Below are positions 52,901 to 64,000 of a stretch of DNA of 64,000 bases, piece after piece. Origin of the DNA: Diphasiastrum complanatum (taxonomy: Eukaryota; Streptophyta; Lycopodiopsida; Lycopodiales; Lycopodiaceae); contig CM055099.1 of the NCBI GenBank assembly GCA_029204225.1, forward strand, positions 48,221,397-48,285,396, read 5' to 3'. A program made the position numbers and the translations under genes. Under the pieces are notes generated by a model. That model was not told the origin of the DNA. It ran no database searches and saw only the letters and a list, made by a program, of their open reading frames with translations. Numbering within the stretch: the first letter of the stretch is position 1; every line of letters starts with the position of its first letter.

Positions 52901-53224
52901 TTAAAGGATATTATGTGGTGGTGGTCGTAATTTTTATGTAAGCTTGAAACCTTAGTTGAGGGCTAAAACAACATGCATCTCTTGCCATTTAGAAATTACT
53001 ATGACTTCATGCAAACACTGCATGAGGCATAAGCAAAAGCAAAAGCTATTTCAATTTGCATGAGCCATAGGCAATAAGTGATGCAAACAATGCATAAGAA
53101 AAAAGAAAAAGGATTTTTTTTTTTGTTTGCATGATGCAAAAGCAAAAGCAAACCCATAAATATATAGATTTTAAAAAGACTCCCATTTTATCTTTCACTA
53201 TAAGGTATTTAAACTCGTAGACAC

Positions 53225-53275
<51 letters not shown>

Positions 53276-53692
53276 GTTGGATGAAAGGAGGGTGAATGAA
53301 TAGCAATTGTCATCAAGATTTCATAAAATTGATTGGTAACAAGTTTTAGTAAATAAAAGCTATTTTGTATGCATGAGGCAATTGTTTATGTTATTGGAGT
53401 AGGTAATCAATTGGATTCGAACATGAGTATGATGTGCTATACAAACCGCAGGAAAATGGACATCAAGTTAAGAAAATATATAGTCGATAAGCGTAGGAAT
53501 ATGCAACGGGTAATAGCTTTGTTTTTGCATGCACTTCGTTATTTGGTGAAGGCAAATGCTACTAAGGCCACTTGGGATGCTAGACTTTGCTACTATTTAG
53601 CTAGAATGAGATTCTTGATGAGCACAAAAGAAATAATACATAAGTACATCTTCTATGTTTAGATTCTTGAACCATTTTACTCTTAAGTTGGT
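52901..53692. other. Simple repeats and unassigned sequence
   Basis: gcaaaagcaaaagc-type repeats near 53030 and 53140, and a 48-bp (CT)n tract at 53227-53274. A 97-codon plus frame (53369-53662, MHEAIVYVIGVGNQLDS) has no recognised motif; I do not call it. Confidence 0.5.
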
Positions 53693-53707
53693 CATTACTC
53701 ATGATGA

Positions 53708-53791
53708 TATGCAAGGATTGGCTTAGATGGTTAGCTTGTTATCCAAAGTTTCTTTGGTCCCAGGTTCAAGCCCCCCTTGGAAACCAAAATG
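53708..53791 (+). mobile_element. Mini-SINE copy 2 (84 bp) with 15-bp target duplication
   Basis: Flanks cattactcatgatga (53693-53707) and catcactcatgatga (53792-53806), one mismatch. A-box ttggcttagatgg, B-box aggttcaagcc, end ccttggaaaccaaaatg. Same family as 29749-29852. Confidence 0.85.
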
Positions 53792-53806
53792 CATCACTCA
53801 TGATGA

Positions 53807-54153
53807 ATATGAGTACAACTCATCATCCTAAATACCTATGGGGAAGCCCGTAGAAAAACCGATGGCATGTGCATTGTGAATAGACGTTGATCTTGATTCT
53901 TGACTCCTGTCTGAACATCCCATCAATAATCGTTCGTTCTTGGAGACTTCAGATCAAGCACATATAAAAATTATGTTTTTGGGAGTTGTGAGGTATAAAG
54001 ATTTGGGAGCTGAGTAGCAAGTAGTAATAATAAAATATTTAATATTTGATGGTAGGCTCATAAAAATATTGAGGAATCAAAGATCTCATGTGTGCCATGT
54101 CTCCTCAGTGTAGCTCAAAATTTTCCTTCCACTATGACCTGTAGTCATCATAG
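53807..54153. other. No recognisable gene
   Basis: Short sequence between the SINE and a gypsy LTR, without frames or repeats that I can assign. Confidence 0.45.
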
Positions 54154-54879
54154 TGTTGTCAGAAATATCTGTACATAAATAAATGGGCCCGTCAATAATA
54201 AAAATATTTTATAAGAAATTAAAATAGGTGCAAGGGTCGTGGCATCTTGCATGCGTAAGCCCATAACCCAATGACCACATTTGTAAAATGTGGAATATTA
54301 TATCATAGAACAAAATAGACTTGGGCCTTGTAAATAAAATAATATAAAAAGCCCAAAGTCTAAGTTACAAAGTTTTGAATTAGAGTCAAAGTCAAAATGG
54401 TAGTAGGTGAGATGCGTTGCTTTGTGCACCTTAGGATCAAGTGTGTTCTTGAATTTCAATCATTGCCTCAATGAAGTAGCCAATAGTAGCAAAGGGGGAA
54501 AGGTCTCCCCAAGAATTAAAAGGCACCTGTTGTACTCATTTTTTTATGCTTAATAGAGAGGATGAAACTCTATCATTTTGCTCACTCAAGCATCCTCATG
54601 TGCTTTGCTTTTATTTCTAATGCTCTTTTGAATGTTTGCTTTTTATTAATGCTTTTCATTATTTACTGTTTATGATTAGTTGTTGCTTTTTTGATTTTGC
54701 TCTCTTTCTTTCTCTTGACGTATGGATGTGTGGTGTGGTTAGTGTTAGTGAGGTGGGGGTGTGGTAGTGTTAAGTTAGAAAGCAACTAAGTCTCAACTTG
54801 ATTTTAGTTAGAGCTCTATCCTAGTGGAACTAATATCTTTTGACAGATAGAGGGGCGGCTCACCTGTCTACACCCTACA
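54154..54879 (+). repeat. 5' LTR of a Ty3/gypsy element
   Basis: 726 bp, tgttgtcagaaatatctg...ccctaca. It has the catgcttaatagagagga block shared with 45852-46677 and is followed by a tRNA-Asp-type primer site. Confidence 0.82.
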
Positions 54880-54880
54880 G

Positions 54881-54898
54881 TGGCACCATTGTCGAGGA
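54881..54898 (+). other. Gypsy primer-binding site (tRNA-Asp type)
   Basis: tggcaccattgtcgagga, close to the TGGCGCCGTTGTCGGGGA found after 5' LTRs of many plant gypsy elements. Confidence 0.8.
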
Positions 54899-55894
54899 TG
54901 GAGACTACTAACTATACTCGTTGTTTGGTTGTTTTTTAGTCATTTCTTTGATTTTTAGAGAATTAAAAGTGGATTTGGGAGTAGTTAGAGTGTTTTTTTT
55001 GCTTTTTGTTGTTGTTGATCTATGGAAAGTTATTGGAGGAGGTGTTTTGAGGTAGTGGAGGCCTGAAACAGACTCTAAGGGCTCGACACATCAGCACGCC
55101 AACCAAAAAACCCATAGAAACCACAAAATTTATATTTTTGAAGGAAAAAAGTGGTAAAACATGACCCATCAGCCTTTCATTTTTCAAAAACCACTGAAAA
55201 CCAAACTTCACCTAAATGGCAACAACATGGGAACAATATTACAGTTCTGCAAAAATCCTTATCAAAACAAAAATAAATTCTAATCTGCTATGTAACCTTT
55301 GCCACTCTTATTGAAGCTAGTTCTCATTGAGACAAGCTTATAGACGAATCTATGAGAGTTCCCCAATAGTACATAAGCCCTACAAAGGTTTCCAAGCTCC
55401 AGAAGTGTCTATTCCTTTCCTATCCTAACCTCTCTCGTCTTAATGCTTTAGTAATTTGTGCGAGAGTTCCAAAGTTTTCTGAGTAGATTTATAAAGAAAA
55501 TTGAAATTTTTGCAAATATGTGAATCCTCACTGAAGTAAATTTTGCAACCTAATCCATTGAGTCAGAAAGATGTTTCATCTAAGTCCACGTCTACGACAA
55601 TCAGGATGATGTTTTGATGAATTTGTAAGACAAAAAGTGATTAAAAAACTCTCTCAAACATCAATAACTTTCATATCTACAAGATTTAACCTTTTCTAGT
55701 CTAAACCAAGCAAGATCCAAATCCTACTACAGTGAAATTTTCAGGCTAATTTGAGCAAAGAACACAAAGATATCTAGAAAAAACCAAGAAAAAGGGCTAA
55801 AATCACACTAATAGCCAACTAAAACCGGTCAGATCTTACCAGATCTTGGTTGTATTCAAGACATACATCAAGATCCAACATTCCTGAACTAAAC

Positions 55895-56290
55895 AAGTGA
55901 ATGAATCTTAGATTGGGACAATTAGTGCCGAGAAGAAAAGAAAACCCAGTGCAAACTGTACCAAGAATTGTCGTTGCGCCAATCAAAGCTGAAGCCGGAC
56001 CTACTGAGATGGATTTAATGAGGCAATCCATACCTATAGTACCTTTGCAAGCAATCTGTCTTGAAAGTCGAGGCACCACATCTTGAAATGCCGAAATATG
56101 ATGGATCAACAAATCCCATCAGTTTTCTCTAAATATACGAACAAGTGTGTGAAATCTACGGAAAACAGACTCCAAAGGAGACATTGAAATTGTTTCCAAT
56201 GTCATTAGTAGTAGTAATGCAAGATTGGTTCTTCAACTAATCGACGAAAAAAAAAAGCCACCCGGCCTTTATTACCTGCTTTATGTCAAT
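55895..56290 (+). pseudogene. Gypsy gag N-terminal remnant
   Basis: MNLRLGQLVPRRKENPVQTVP, then after a frame change EMPKYDGSTNPISFLQIYEQ, KETLKLFPMSL and MQDWFF: the retrotransposon-gag motif (P.FDG..dP..fl ... W). About 1 kb of leader separates it from the LTR, as is common in plant gypsy elements. No knuckle or pol follows; the element is truncated near 56300. The knuckle and integrase scraps at 35740-36784 may be the other end of the same family. Confidence 0.72.
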
Positions 56291-56299
56291 AATCAGATG

Positions 56300-57086
56300 A
56301 GCATTATCAATCAATCACCATAAGCAATTACCACAAGGAGGAGGAAGAACACATCATCACAATATCACATTGATTAATGAAGAGTACCATAAATCAGAGA
56401 AACTAGTAGTTGACTATAGACTAGCCTACAACTACTTATGGCTGATAACAACTGTCAATAGTGCAAAAATAAAAAATTTGCTACAAAATTGACAAATGAC
56501 GTCTTTGGACCACTTTCCAATCCAAGCTTTGGAATGAAAGTTATGCTAGATTGAAGATTTTGGCCTTAAAATGGCTCACAACTGCTCTTTCTCATTGGCA
56601 ATCTCAAGTTTTCTACTCTCTATGTACATTGATTATGAAACCATCACGTTGAAAACTTCAAACACTCATTAGAGGAGCTTCGATCACCAAAAGGGCCTTC
56701 TGTCAAGATGTTGTTTTTGACTTTTTAACTATTCGACGTACAATTAGCCCAGTTATATATTTACATCTATGAAAGACTGTAACGCTGTTTGCCAGTCAAT
56801 TTCTTTTTTGGAACTTTTTGGTCATATTTTTATGCAATTTCAAAACTCCCGCCGGGCAAGGTCCTGACTTGTGATTGGACCGTAATTGCTGCCCATGAGT
56901 TTCGTGAGTGCCCGGGACCTAACATTTGTGGTTAAAGTAAGTCTATTTTGATCTAACCATAGTTAGAGAGACCGCCATCATTTATTACAAATTTGGTTAT
57001 TTATTTTCATACTAATTCAACTACATTTTGTTTTGGCCATACAATTGTATGTTGGAGAGAGGGAGATGAACGAGAGTTGAGAAAGG
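56300..57086. other. No recognisable gene
   Basis: AT-rich; a small GC-rich island (cccgccgggcaaggtcctgac, about 56849-56930) of unknown origin. Confidence 0.4.
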
Positions 57087-58031
57087 TGTCGTAATTTTAG
57101 AAATCAAAAATTTAGTTCAGAAGGGTAAGACGAACACGAATGAGAAACGAACGAGAAACGAACTTGAACAAAAATTGTTCGTGCATAGAGGAATGAGCTA
57201 TGCGACTCTCTCCGTAAGCATGACTACGCCTATCAGAACGAACAGAACGTTAGTGATGGAAATCACGGTCGCTCTTGATTACGTAGCCAAACATTAATAA
57301 ACGAAGTGCCAAAAGAATAATTTGTCGTGAATAGCTAGAAAAATTATGTGTCGCGAATGATTCGCAAAGAGCTAGACAGTGCTCGACTGACAATTAATCG
57401 CGAAATACAAGACTAAATGTTAGTCGTCTATTACCAGAAAGAGCAACTAGAAAGATCAGACAAAATGAATTATAAGCATAGCAATATTAACACAAATCTG
57501 AACGCAAAACAAAGAACTGTATCAGATCAAGTATATCAAGTATACATGTCAATAATGTGGTAGAGCACAAGACAATAGCGGACAAAACCGCGTGCCCTAC
57601 GAAGCTTATTCAATCTATAAAGGAATGAAACCTTATTATTGACAAAATAAAGAATCAATGCACAGAGCATCTACTTTTGTCTATCTCTAATAAGCTTCTC
57701 TTCTTTGTTCTCTCTCGCTCACTTACTGACAAATGAATACGCAAACGATATTCAATATATACATAATGTTACAGGTGTGCACATGAAGAAAGTACATGAT
57801 GGATGCGCTGTGTGTAGGAGATCATGGGTGGCTGCAGTAGTTGTCTAGTCTGTTAGCGCAGCTGCATGAGCGTGAAGAGGGTGTGACGTCAGCCTTTGCT
57901 TTTCGTCTTTTCATCGCTTGTGAGAATTTGCATGTTAATATGCAGACTGTGCGACAATGCGAGTAAATATGCAGCATGAATGGAGGCAAATTAAAATGGA
58001 ATTTAGGTGACTAGAGGAAATAAATCCAACA
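57087..58031 (-). repeat. 3' LTR of copia F (left edge tentative)
   Basis: Ends ataaatccaaca at 58031 beside ccctctctta (polypurine complement). The left edge tgtcgtaattttag is chosen as the first TG with LTR-like composition; there is no partner to confirm it. It contains repeated gagaaacgaac words (57142-57170). Confidence 0.55.
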
Positions 58032-58038
58032 CCCTCTC

Positions 58039-58905
58039 TTAATCTGGATCCGTGAATGCCTTGATCTTCAGACTAAGCAATGCACAAAATTTGTTGTGTG
58101 CATTAACACTGAGTGTTTTCGTGAATATGTCTGCAACCATGTCCTGTGTTCTATAGTACGTTAAGCTTACTTCCTTGTTGAGAACCTTGCTCCTGATGTA
58201 GTGATATCTGATTTCAATGTGCTTACTCCTAGAGTGAAATCTAGGGTTGGCCGATAAGGCAATAGCACTCTGATTATCACAAAATAAAATTGTAGGGCTA
58301 TGCTGATTCAGATTAACATCTGACAGTAAATTTCTCAACCAAAATGCTTTCTTGATAGATTGAGAAGCAAGCAATGTATTCTGCTTCTGTAGAAGAAAGT
58401 GCGACAGAAGTTTGCTTACGATTGTTCCATGAGATAGGACTGCCGTTGAAGAAGAATGTAAATCCAGATGTGGATTTACGATTGTCTACATCTCCTCCCC
58501 AGCTGGCATCTAAATAACCACTAAGCTGATGGAGAGTGTCGTTGTTGACATTTCCATAGCAGATGCACTGGTCCATGGTAGCTCGAATATATCTCATGAC
58601 TCGTATGAGAGCCTTCCAATGAGTAATGCCAGGATTAGCCATGTATTGGCTCAGTGAGCTTAGTAAAAAAAAAAAATTATCAGGTCTTGTACAGACCATT
58701 GCGTACATGAGAGATCCTAGTATCAATCGATAAGAGTATTCTCTCATTTGCTCCACTTCCTGCTTGGTCTGGGGACATTGGTCCTTTGACAGATGTAGGC
58801 CTGGATCCATTGGTGAGTGAGCTGATTTATAATTCATCAAATTGTATCTGTTAATAACATTGTGAAGATACCTTTGTTGAGTGATGTAAATCAGTCGATT
58901 TGCTC
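58039..58905 (-). pseudogene. Copia F reverse transcriptase end and RNase H
   Basis: Minus strand: RANRLIYITQQRYLHNVINRY (RT tail, about 58905-58845), MNYKSAHSPMDPG, SLMYAMVCTRPD, THWKALIRVMRYI, LDASWGGDVDNRKSTSGF, SWNNRKQTSVALSSTEAEYIA, a frameshift near 58370, then FWLRNLLSDV, DNQSAIALS, FHSRSKHIEIRYHYIR and DMVADIFTKTL. RNase H is nearly complete but split by one frameshift and an F-rich slippage site at about 58668. Upstream of 58905 the RT is lost. Confidence 0.88.
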
Positions 58906-59110
58906 TGTCAGAGTTTTGTCCGCAGCGGAGAGTGGTCTAGTAGAGGATGTGGCGCATCGTTGCATGCTTGCAGACCGCGTGGAGATCCCATTTCCATCGC
59001 CTAGCCACTTGCCATCATTCTCCTTTGATCCCAAAAGGGCTGGTACATTGTCTACAATGAGCTTATATGTGGTTTCTGTTGTGCTAGCAAGAGAAGAAGA
59101 GCTCAACAAG
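58906..59110. other. Coding-like segment of unknown origin
   Basis: The minus frame (TTETTYKLIVDNVPALLGSKENDGK) looks protein-like, Ser/Thr-rich towards its end, but matches no domain I know. It directly abuts the truncated RT. Confidence 0.3.
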
Positions 59111-59119
59111 TAACCTAGA

Positions 59120-59505
59120 CCGTCATTGATGGAATAATCACTACCTTAATACATAGAGAGTAGGATCATGTGCATGAACCCATGCAATCCCCATGTAGGT
59201 CAACTATAAATAGGTGTTCACGGTAATCCTTTAGTACTGGTGTTTACTTCTTCTCCTTAGATGGTTTTCGCTCTGAAAACCGAGTATTACTGCCCATTTT
59301 CAAAACTCAGTTCTTTCCAATTAGGTCCTCTTGTTTAGAACTGTTTCCAGGTTGTTTGTTAGTTCAACGTTTGTATTCCCAGCTTGTTAGTGGGATAAAA
59401 CAGTTTCGTCCAATCCAGCTACATGCATTTACAAGCCATGTAACCAATCCTTGCTCAACAGATTAGCGTTCTGAATCGGAGAGCAATATACAAATTTGTC
59501 TATTA
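59120..59505 (+). repeat. LTR-like segment with TATA box
   Basis: actataaatagg at about 59205-59216 is a strong TATA motif; ggttttcgctctgaaaacc just downstream is a hairpin (7-bp arms). No coding region or partner was found. Confidence 0.45.
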
Positions 59506-59509
59506 AACT

Positions 59510-60119
59510 ACTCTAAGAAATCAAGGAATAATACAACATCAAGATTAACCTACACAACAAGAACAAGAATCAAGAAAGCTAACTACCTAACAACATTCTA
59601 ACATCCCAAGAATCAAGAAATACACCTCTCTTGATACTTGGAATGCCCAAGAACAATCAAGGACAGGATTGTTAGTGAATATGCAAGATTTGATTCACAA
59701 TCTCAGCCTATTTAGTTTACCTGGATGCTGAAAATTACAAAATCAAGAAACAAGAAAGCTAATCCAATCTACATTCCACATTGCAATAAAGAAAACATGA
59801 AACTAGATTATTCCACAACCACAATAAGGAAATCAAAGCATGTGCATAGGAATTTCACTCAAGACAATAGCCATGAACAAGGAGCTTCTCAATTGCCAAT
59901 AACTCATGAGGGATCTTCTTCATTCATACAAGAGAAATGACAATACAATAAAAGTCCCCTCACAAGAGAGGGGGGCCCTTAAATAAGCAAGAGGGCTGCC
60001 CAAGTGGAGCCTAAGTGGCAATTCCACTAGTTTAGAAATCACAAGTGGAAATAACTCTTCCACTAGAGATCACCATCAAACGGTGGCTCACTCTACTTTT
60101 ATTTAAGAGAGGTCTACAT
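59510..60119 (-). repeat. LTR-like repeat R1, minus copy
   Basis: The reverse complement is collinear with 17990-18250: gccacttaggctccacttgg..., then ctcttgcttatttaag, then ttgtattgt. Diverged. A second end is not defined. Confidence 0.5.
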
Positions 60120-60429
60120 CTATTTACATTGCCTAGGAATATCACTAGCTCCTACATGGTCGTTCCTTCTTTGGGATTCACCATGTAGGCTCACATGGAA
60201 ACAATCTGCCATCCTCGCTAGTAATCCTTGGCTCTCATACTCGGCTCTTAGCTTCTCCTGCTCTCCTTCTTCTGAGACCTCCTCGGTCTTGGGTGCGAGA
60301 TGCTTTGTGTTTTCAGTTTGGCTCGGCATCTGGGAGATTCTTTGGAATCTGCTAATATTATCCACCCATAATCTATTGCAAGACCCACTGCAACACATGT
60401 CAGATGATGTCGTTATGCCTGACACTTGG
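60120..60429 (-). other. Possible 3' continuation of ORF-N copy iii
   Basis: An open minus frame (NTKHLAPKTEEVSEEGEQEKLRAEYESQGLL) is charged and protein-like, in the right orientation and order to follow copy iii, but I could not align it with copy ii. Confidence 0.3.
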
Positions 60430-61086
60430 AAAAGCATGGATCTTCATTCGCTTTCATAAAACCAAGTGTTTATTATTTGCAAATCGGATAAAACAGATCG
60501 GCGTTGGTCTTGTACTTGTGCCCAAAATCCAACAGCTGTAGCCTTAGGTTATCCAAGGAGATATTGCCTGAGATTCTTGGAATTATTGGCCAGTTTATCA
60601 ATTTGACACGTGGTCGCTTTGTGGGCTAGGAATTTTTTCGTTTGTGCAGCATGTAGAAGGGATCAGTTCCTTTCCACGCCTGTGCACTCAAGTATTCTTG
60701 CAGCTGTCTGTTATCCTTGAGGACTTTATTTTGCCACTCAAGTTGTGGTTGCAGCGCTGCAATGATCTCTGCCCTCGTGGAGTATTGGCTTTGATCAATC
60801 TCTTCTTTTCCTCCCCTCATGTTGAGAGGATATTTCCTTTCAAACTTCTCTGATTCCTTGGTATCTATCATATTTCCTCTTGGCCTGGTAGTCAGGCTGT
60901 CCTACGTCACTGTGGTGGCCTTGCCAAATAATCAGCCAAGGCCTTAGTGCCCGTATCACTTTCCTTAGCCCCCTCACTTGTAGATGGCTCATCAGCTGTG
61001 TCCGTATCTTGCCTGGGTGAGAATCTTCTAATGTCATCACCCCCGATGTCAGTGTTAGTTTCTGGAGGGTCAAGGATGGAGTGATT
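60430..61086 (-). pseudogene. ORF-N family, copy iii
   Basis: Minus strand: acidic Thr/Asp/Ser-rich start (FSPRQDTDTADEPSTSEGAKES, about 61020-60955), then after frame changes EKFERKYPLNMRGG, AALQPQLEWQNKVLKDNRQLQEYL (about 60757-60690), TDPFYMLHKRKN, a stop at 60626, and VKLINWPII (about 60600-60575). These align with PALQPQPKW...LFERDSVAIRAYV...CTRRSKW...NWPII of copy ii and its acidic N-terminus. At least two frameshifts and a stop. Its 5' side is cut by the alpha3 LTR at 61087. Confidence 0.58.
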
Positions 61087-61811
61087 TGTCAGAAATTGTA
61101 AACTCCTACAACTTTGCCACGATGCGAAACGAAGCGACACGAAGCGAAGGTCAGATGGCAAACAATTCGCGAAAGTCAACATACCTCAAAAATCCTAAGA
61201 CATGAAACGAAGCAAAACTCGAAGGTCAAATGATTCGCGAAAGTTAAACATGCCTCCAGGACCAAAAGACATGACACGACACGAAACAAAAAGAGAATAA
61301 AAGAAAATCTTTCGCGCTGCCAGTTGGCAGCTCAACGGGCGTGGAGTGTTAAACTTCACGCTCAGCTGAAACAATTAGCAATAATAGAGAATAACTCACT
61401 AGTTGATTAGCGTTAACTACTCTTGTAATTCTCTATTTTGGCTATCTTGTAAACTCCACATAGTGGAGATAAAAATGCAATTTTGGATCAACAGAAACGT
61501 GTGCGAGAGTAGAGCAGAAAAAGAAAAGAATAGAAAATGAAATAGTTGTGCATGAAAGTCTGCCAACGTCGAAGACAACAAAAGAGAGAGTGTCAGGCTA
61601 CCAACGAGCGAGACACTAATCATCTCGCTCTAAAAATTCAAATTGATAATATAGTTGCTCTCTCTTGTCCATCTCCTTGTTTTCTGCTATCTTGATTGCT
61701 AGAATAATTTCTATTATGTGATCTGTAGTCGCGTGTCTAGGATCCTGCAAGCTTCCACATAAAAAATTCAAAAGAAACAAATCCGTTCGCGAAAAAAATT
61801 TATTTGCGACA
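61087..61811 (+). repeat. 5' LTR of copia alpha3
   Basis: 725 bp, tgtcagaaattgtaaac...tttgcgaca, followed at once by the primer site tggtatcagagc (61812-61823). It defines the true outer end of the family LTR. Confidence 0.92.
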
Positions 61812-61872
61812 TGGTATCAGAGCAAGGTTATCACTACTGATATCTGAACAATGATTTTCTAAGCAGCATAAT

Positions 61873-62460
61873 ATGGCTGCAACGATCCAGACAAGAATAG
61901 CAATCAGTCTTGATGGCGCAAACTACAAGATCTGGAAATTCAAAATCAAAACACTTCTGAAGGACGAAGGCATCTGGTCGGTGACTGAACTCTTGAAGGT
62001 GCAGCCTCCAAAGGGAGACCCGAGGAGAGCTGAATGAATTAGAAAGGATGAGCGTGCAATGGCGATCATCATTTCATCCATCAATGAAGATCTACTCATG
62101 CAGATTGAAGACTACAAAAGTAGCCATGCAACATGGAAAAGATTAAAACAAAAGCACGAAGTGAGGACTGCAGCTTCAGTGATACATCTTCATAATCAGC
62201 TACAATCCATACGATGGGATGGCAACCAGTTGGACCAGCACATTGAGAAGATCAGAACAATCTTTGATCAACTCGTTGCATCAGGACAGGAGCACCAGGT
62301 CCCAGCACCACAACAACTAATGTACTTCATGAAGTCTCTACCTATCAACCATTGAGAATGCTCATACTGAGTCTACCAGATATGACATTCGACAAAGTAG
62401 TCAGTCTTGTCGTTGATGAGAAACTGATGAGGGACGAAGGAGAAGAAAAGAAGTGATCAA
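61873..62460 (+). pseudogene. Gag of copia alpha3 (in-frame stop)
   Basis: ATG 61873 (MAATIQTRIAISLDGANYKIWKFKIKT) begins the copia gag; a TGA at 62035-62037 interrupts it, after which the frame resumes with ERAMAIIISSINEDLLMQIEDYKSSHATWKRLKQ and the UBN2 body, ending at MKSLPINH and a stop at about 62353. It packages and encloses the element RNA. Confidence 0.88.
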
Positions 62461-62539
62461 GAAAAATCTCTTTTCACAAAAGAAAAGAAGAAGAACAAGA
62501 ACAAGCCTAGATTAGACAAGACAAAGTCTTCGAGTCAAC

Positions 62540-62928
62540 AATCTTCTTCTTGTGATCACTGTCACAAACCAGGAGACACAGCCAGCAAATGTTGGTTCAA
62601 TTCTACAATATCTTGCATGCACTACAAGAAGAAGGGGCACTCTGCATATAATTACAGATTCAATCTAAAAAGAAAGAACAAAGAAAATGTTGCAGAGTCA
62701 TCAAAGGATGTAGATAGAGGTAATGAAGCCTTCACAATACTTGATGAAGCTTCAACGCACTATAGTAAACAAGACTATGATGTAGTCATTGATTCAGGAA
62801 TAACATCACACATAACCTGCAACAAGAAAATCTTGATCGACTTCAGAGAACTCAAAAATAACAGAGTAGTGATTCTAAAAAATGGGAACAGACACGATGT
62901 CAAGGGCATCAGAACTCTACAGCTGTGA
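62540..62928 (+). pseudogene. Zinc-knuckle and protease region of alpha3
   Basis: The first knuckle-like motif, CDHCHKPGDTASKC, has Asp where the zinc-binding His belongs; a second motif (CMHYKKKGHSAYNY) lacks its later Cys residues. The protease active site DSG is intact in DVVIDSGITSHIT (Asp codon 62791-62793), followed by the usual NGNRHDVKG. Frame open to 62926. Confidence 0.83.
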
Positions 62929-63164
62929 ACATTGTACATGTCAGGTCAAGCAGAGCTTCCAAGAGCACTCTACGTATCTTCACACTAAAAAACGATCTGT
63001 TATTAGTCTCCAAGATAGTAGATCTTGGAATTCGAATTTTATTTGATGGCAATACATGTCGCATGATCAAGAAAACAACAAACAAATTGCTGATGGTTGG
63101 ATGCAGAAAATGAAATCTCTACCAAGCCAAGATAATCAACAATTTTGATAGCATATTAAATGTT

Positions 63165-64000
63165 TCAGAAAATGAAGATCAGCTCTGGCATAGGAAAATG
63201 TATCATCTGGACATGAGGAGCCTGTATGACATGTGCAAGAAAGACATAGTCACAGGTTTGAAGATATCAAGACCCGATACTGAGTTCTATGAAGCCTATC
63301 AGAAAGGCAAACAACATCGGAATCCATTCACACATGAGAGAAGAAGATCCAAAGAAGTTCTTGAGCTCGTCCACTCAGATGTCTGTGGACCGATAAAAGT
63401 GGATTCGTTCTCAGGATCGAGGTATTTCCTGACGTTCATAGATGATTACAACCGGATGACTACGATCTACCTAAAGAAAAAATCTGAATTGTTTGACTCT
63501 TTCAAGAAGTTCGTGGCATTTGCAAAGCGACACACCTCAAAGAAGATTCAGATCATCAGATCTAACAATGGAGAGGAGTACAATAGCACATAATTTTCAA
63601 AATTCTGCCAAGAATAGGGAATAGAGCATCAATTCACTCCTGCGTACACACCAGAATATAATGGTGTTGCAAAAAAAAGAAACATGATGCTAGTCGAAGG
63701 AGCCAGATGCATAATGGCACATGCTTGATTGCCAAGTCAATTTTGGGCTGAGGCAATAGCTGCAGTAGTACACCTGCAAAACAGATCAACAATGACAATG
63801 CTGGAAAATAAGACACCGTACGATATATGGACAAGTAGAAAGCCTGATCTATCATTCGTGCGTGTGTTTGGATGTGCAACATAAAGCACATTCCAAAAGA
63901 AATTAAAAAAACAAGCTCGATAATAAATCAGAGCAAACAATCATGGTCGGGTACTCGAATAGATCACATGTGTACAGACTCTACAATTCAACCACTCTAT
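63165..64000 (+). pseudogene. Pre-integrase and integrase of alpha3, catalytic Glu lost
   Basis: Pre-integrase LWHRKMYHLDMRSLYDM and YQKGKQHRNPFTHERRR (the first Cys of the zinc motif appears as Tyr). Integrase Asp 1 in LVHSDVCGPI (about 63370), Asp 2 in TFIDDYNRMTT (about 63435). After a TAA at 63591 the block EYNGVA is followed by Lys (AAA 63672-63674) instead of the catalytic Glu. Further stops precede the C-terminal domain (VGYSNRSHVYRLYN at the window edge). Non-functional. Confidence 0.88.

Larger units (their letters stand above)
61087..64000 (+). mobile_element. Copia alpha3, 5' half (continues beyond window)
   Basis: Plus-strand relative of alpha1: 5' LTR, Met-tRNA primer site, gag, knuckle, protease, pre-integrase and integrase in order, running off the window in the integrase C-terminal domain. 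Several stops, but better preserved than alpha1. Confidence 0.92.

Noticed and set aside
53369-53662. 97-codon plus frame
   Set aside because: No motif, no partner, lies between simple repeats; could be chance in AT-rich DNA.

Overview
This window reads as nuclear DNA of a land plant with a large, retrotransposon-dominated genome, possibly a fern or other non-angiosperm; the species cannot be fixed from sequence alone. The grounds are wall-to-wall LTR retrotransposons of plant Ty1/copia and Ty3/gypsy (chromovirus) type, initiator-Met-tRNA and tRNA-Asp-like primer sites, long (CT)n tracts, tRNA-derived SINEs and only one convincing host gene in 64 kb. There are no operons, rRNA genes or CRISPR arrays.

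Layout. 1-7,810: a copia element on the minus strand (family alpha, 739-6549), then a decayed copy of an unrecognised ORF family ('ORF-N') and a truncated alpha LTR. 9,160-18,900: copia debris, then a plus-strand copia element whose gag zinc knuckle is cut by a minus-strand, internally deleted copia element with exact CTTCT target-site duplication (11720-15317), then non-autonomous LTR element A, whose long ORF I do not recognise as a whole. 21,425-26,900: non-autonomous element C (intact gag plus an unrecognised second ORF) abutting the 5' half of copia element D. 28,285-35,600: the least repeat-occupied part, with three short SINE/(CT)n features and the host gene (32018-33826, minus), a 602-residue protein with a Cys/His-rich, FAR1/CaRF-like putative DNA-binding region. 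35,605-38,193: gypsy debris. 38,194-44,811: three LTRs of the A/B/C lineage sharing two internal regions, a tandem element array. 44,820-46,677: second ORF-N copy and a gypsy-type LTR. 46,690-52,900: a rearranged copia complex with inverted gag, inverted RT/RNase H and a 144-bp tRNA-bearing insertion, running into the 3' half of a chromovirus with a chromodomain. 53,700-60,100: a SINE, a gypsy 5' LTR with gag, the 3' end of copia F, and more LTR-like repeats. 60,430-64,000: a third ORF-N copy (minus), then the 5' half of a second alpha copia element (plus).

Most coding regions are relics with stops, frameshifts or lost catalytic residues. Frames that remain long and open are the host gene, the gag and second ORF of element C, and the homologous ORFs of elements A and B. 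The strongest candidates for something undescribed are the ORF-N family (three diverged copies, no recognised domain), the A/B/C non-autonomous lineage with its conserved unusual ORF and G-box palindromes in its LTRs, and the 144-bp TG...CA insertion with a tRNA-like cloverleaf. All identities and alignments were judged by eye.
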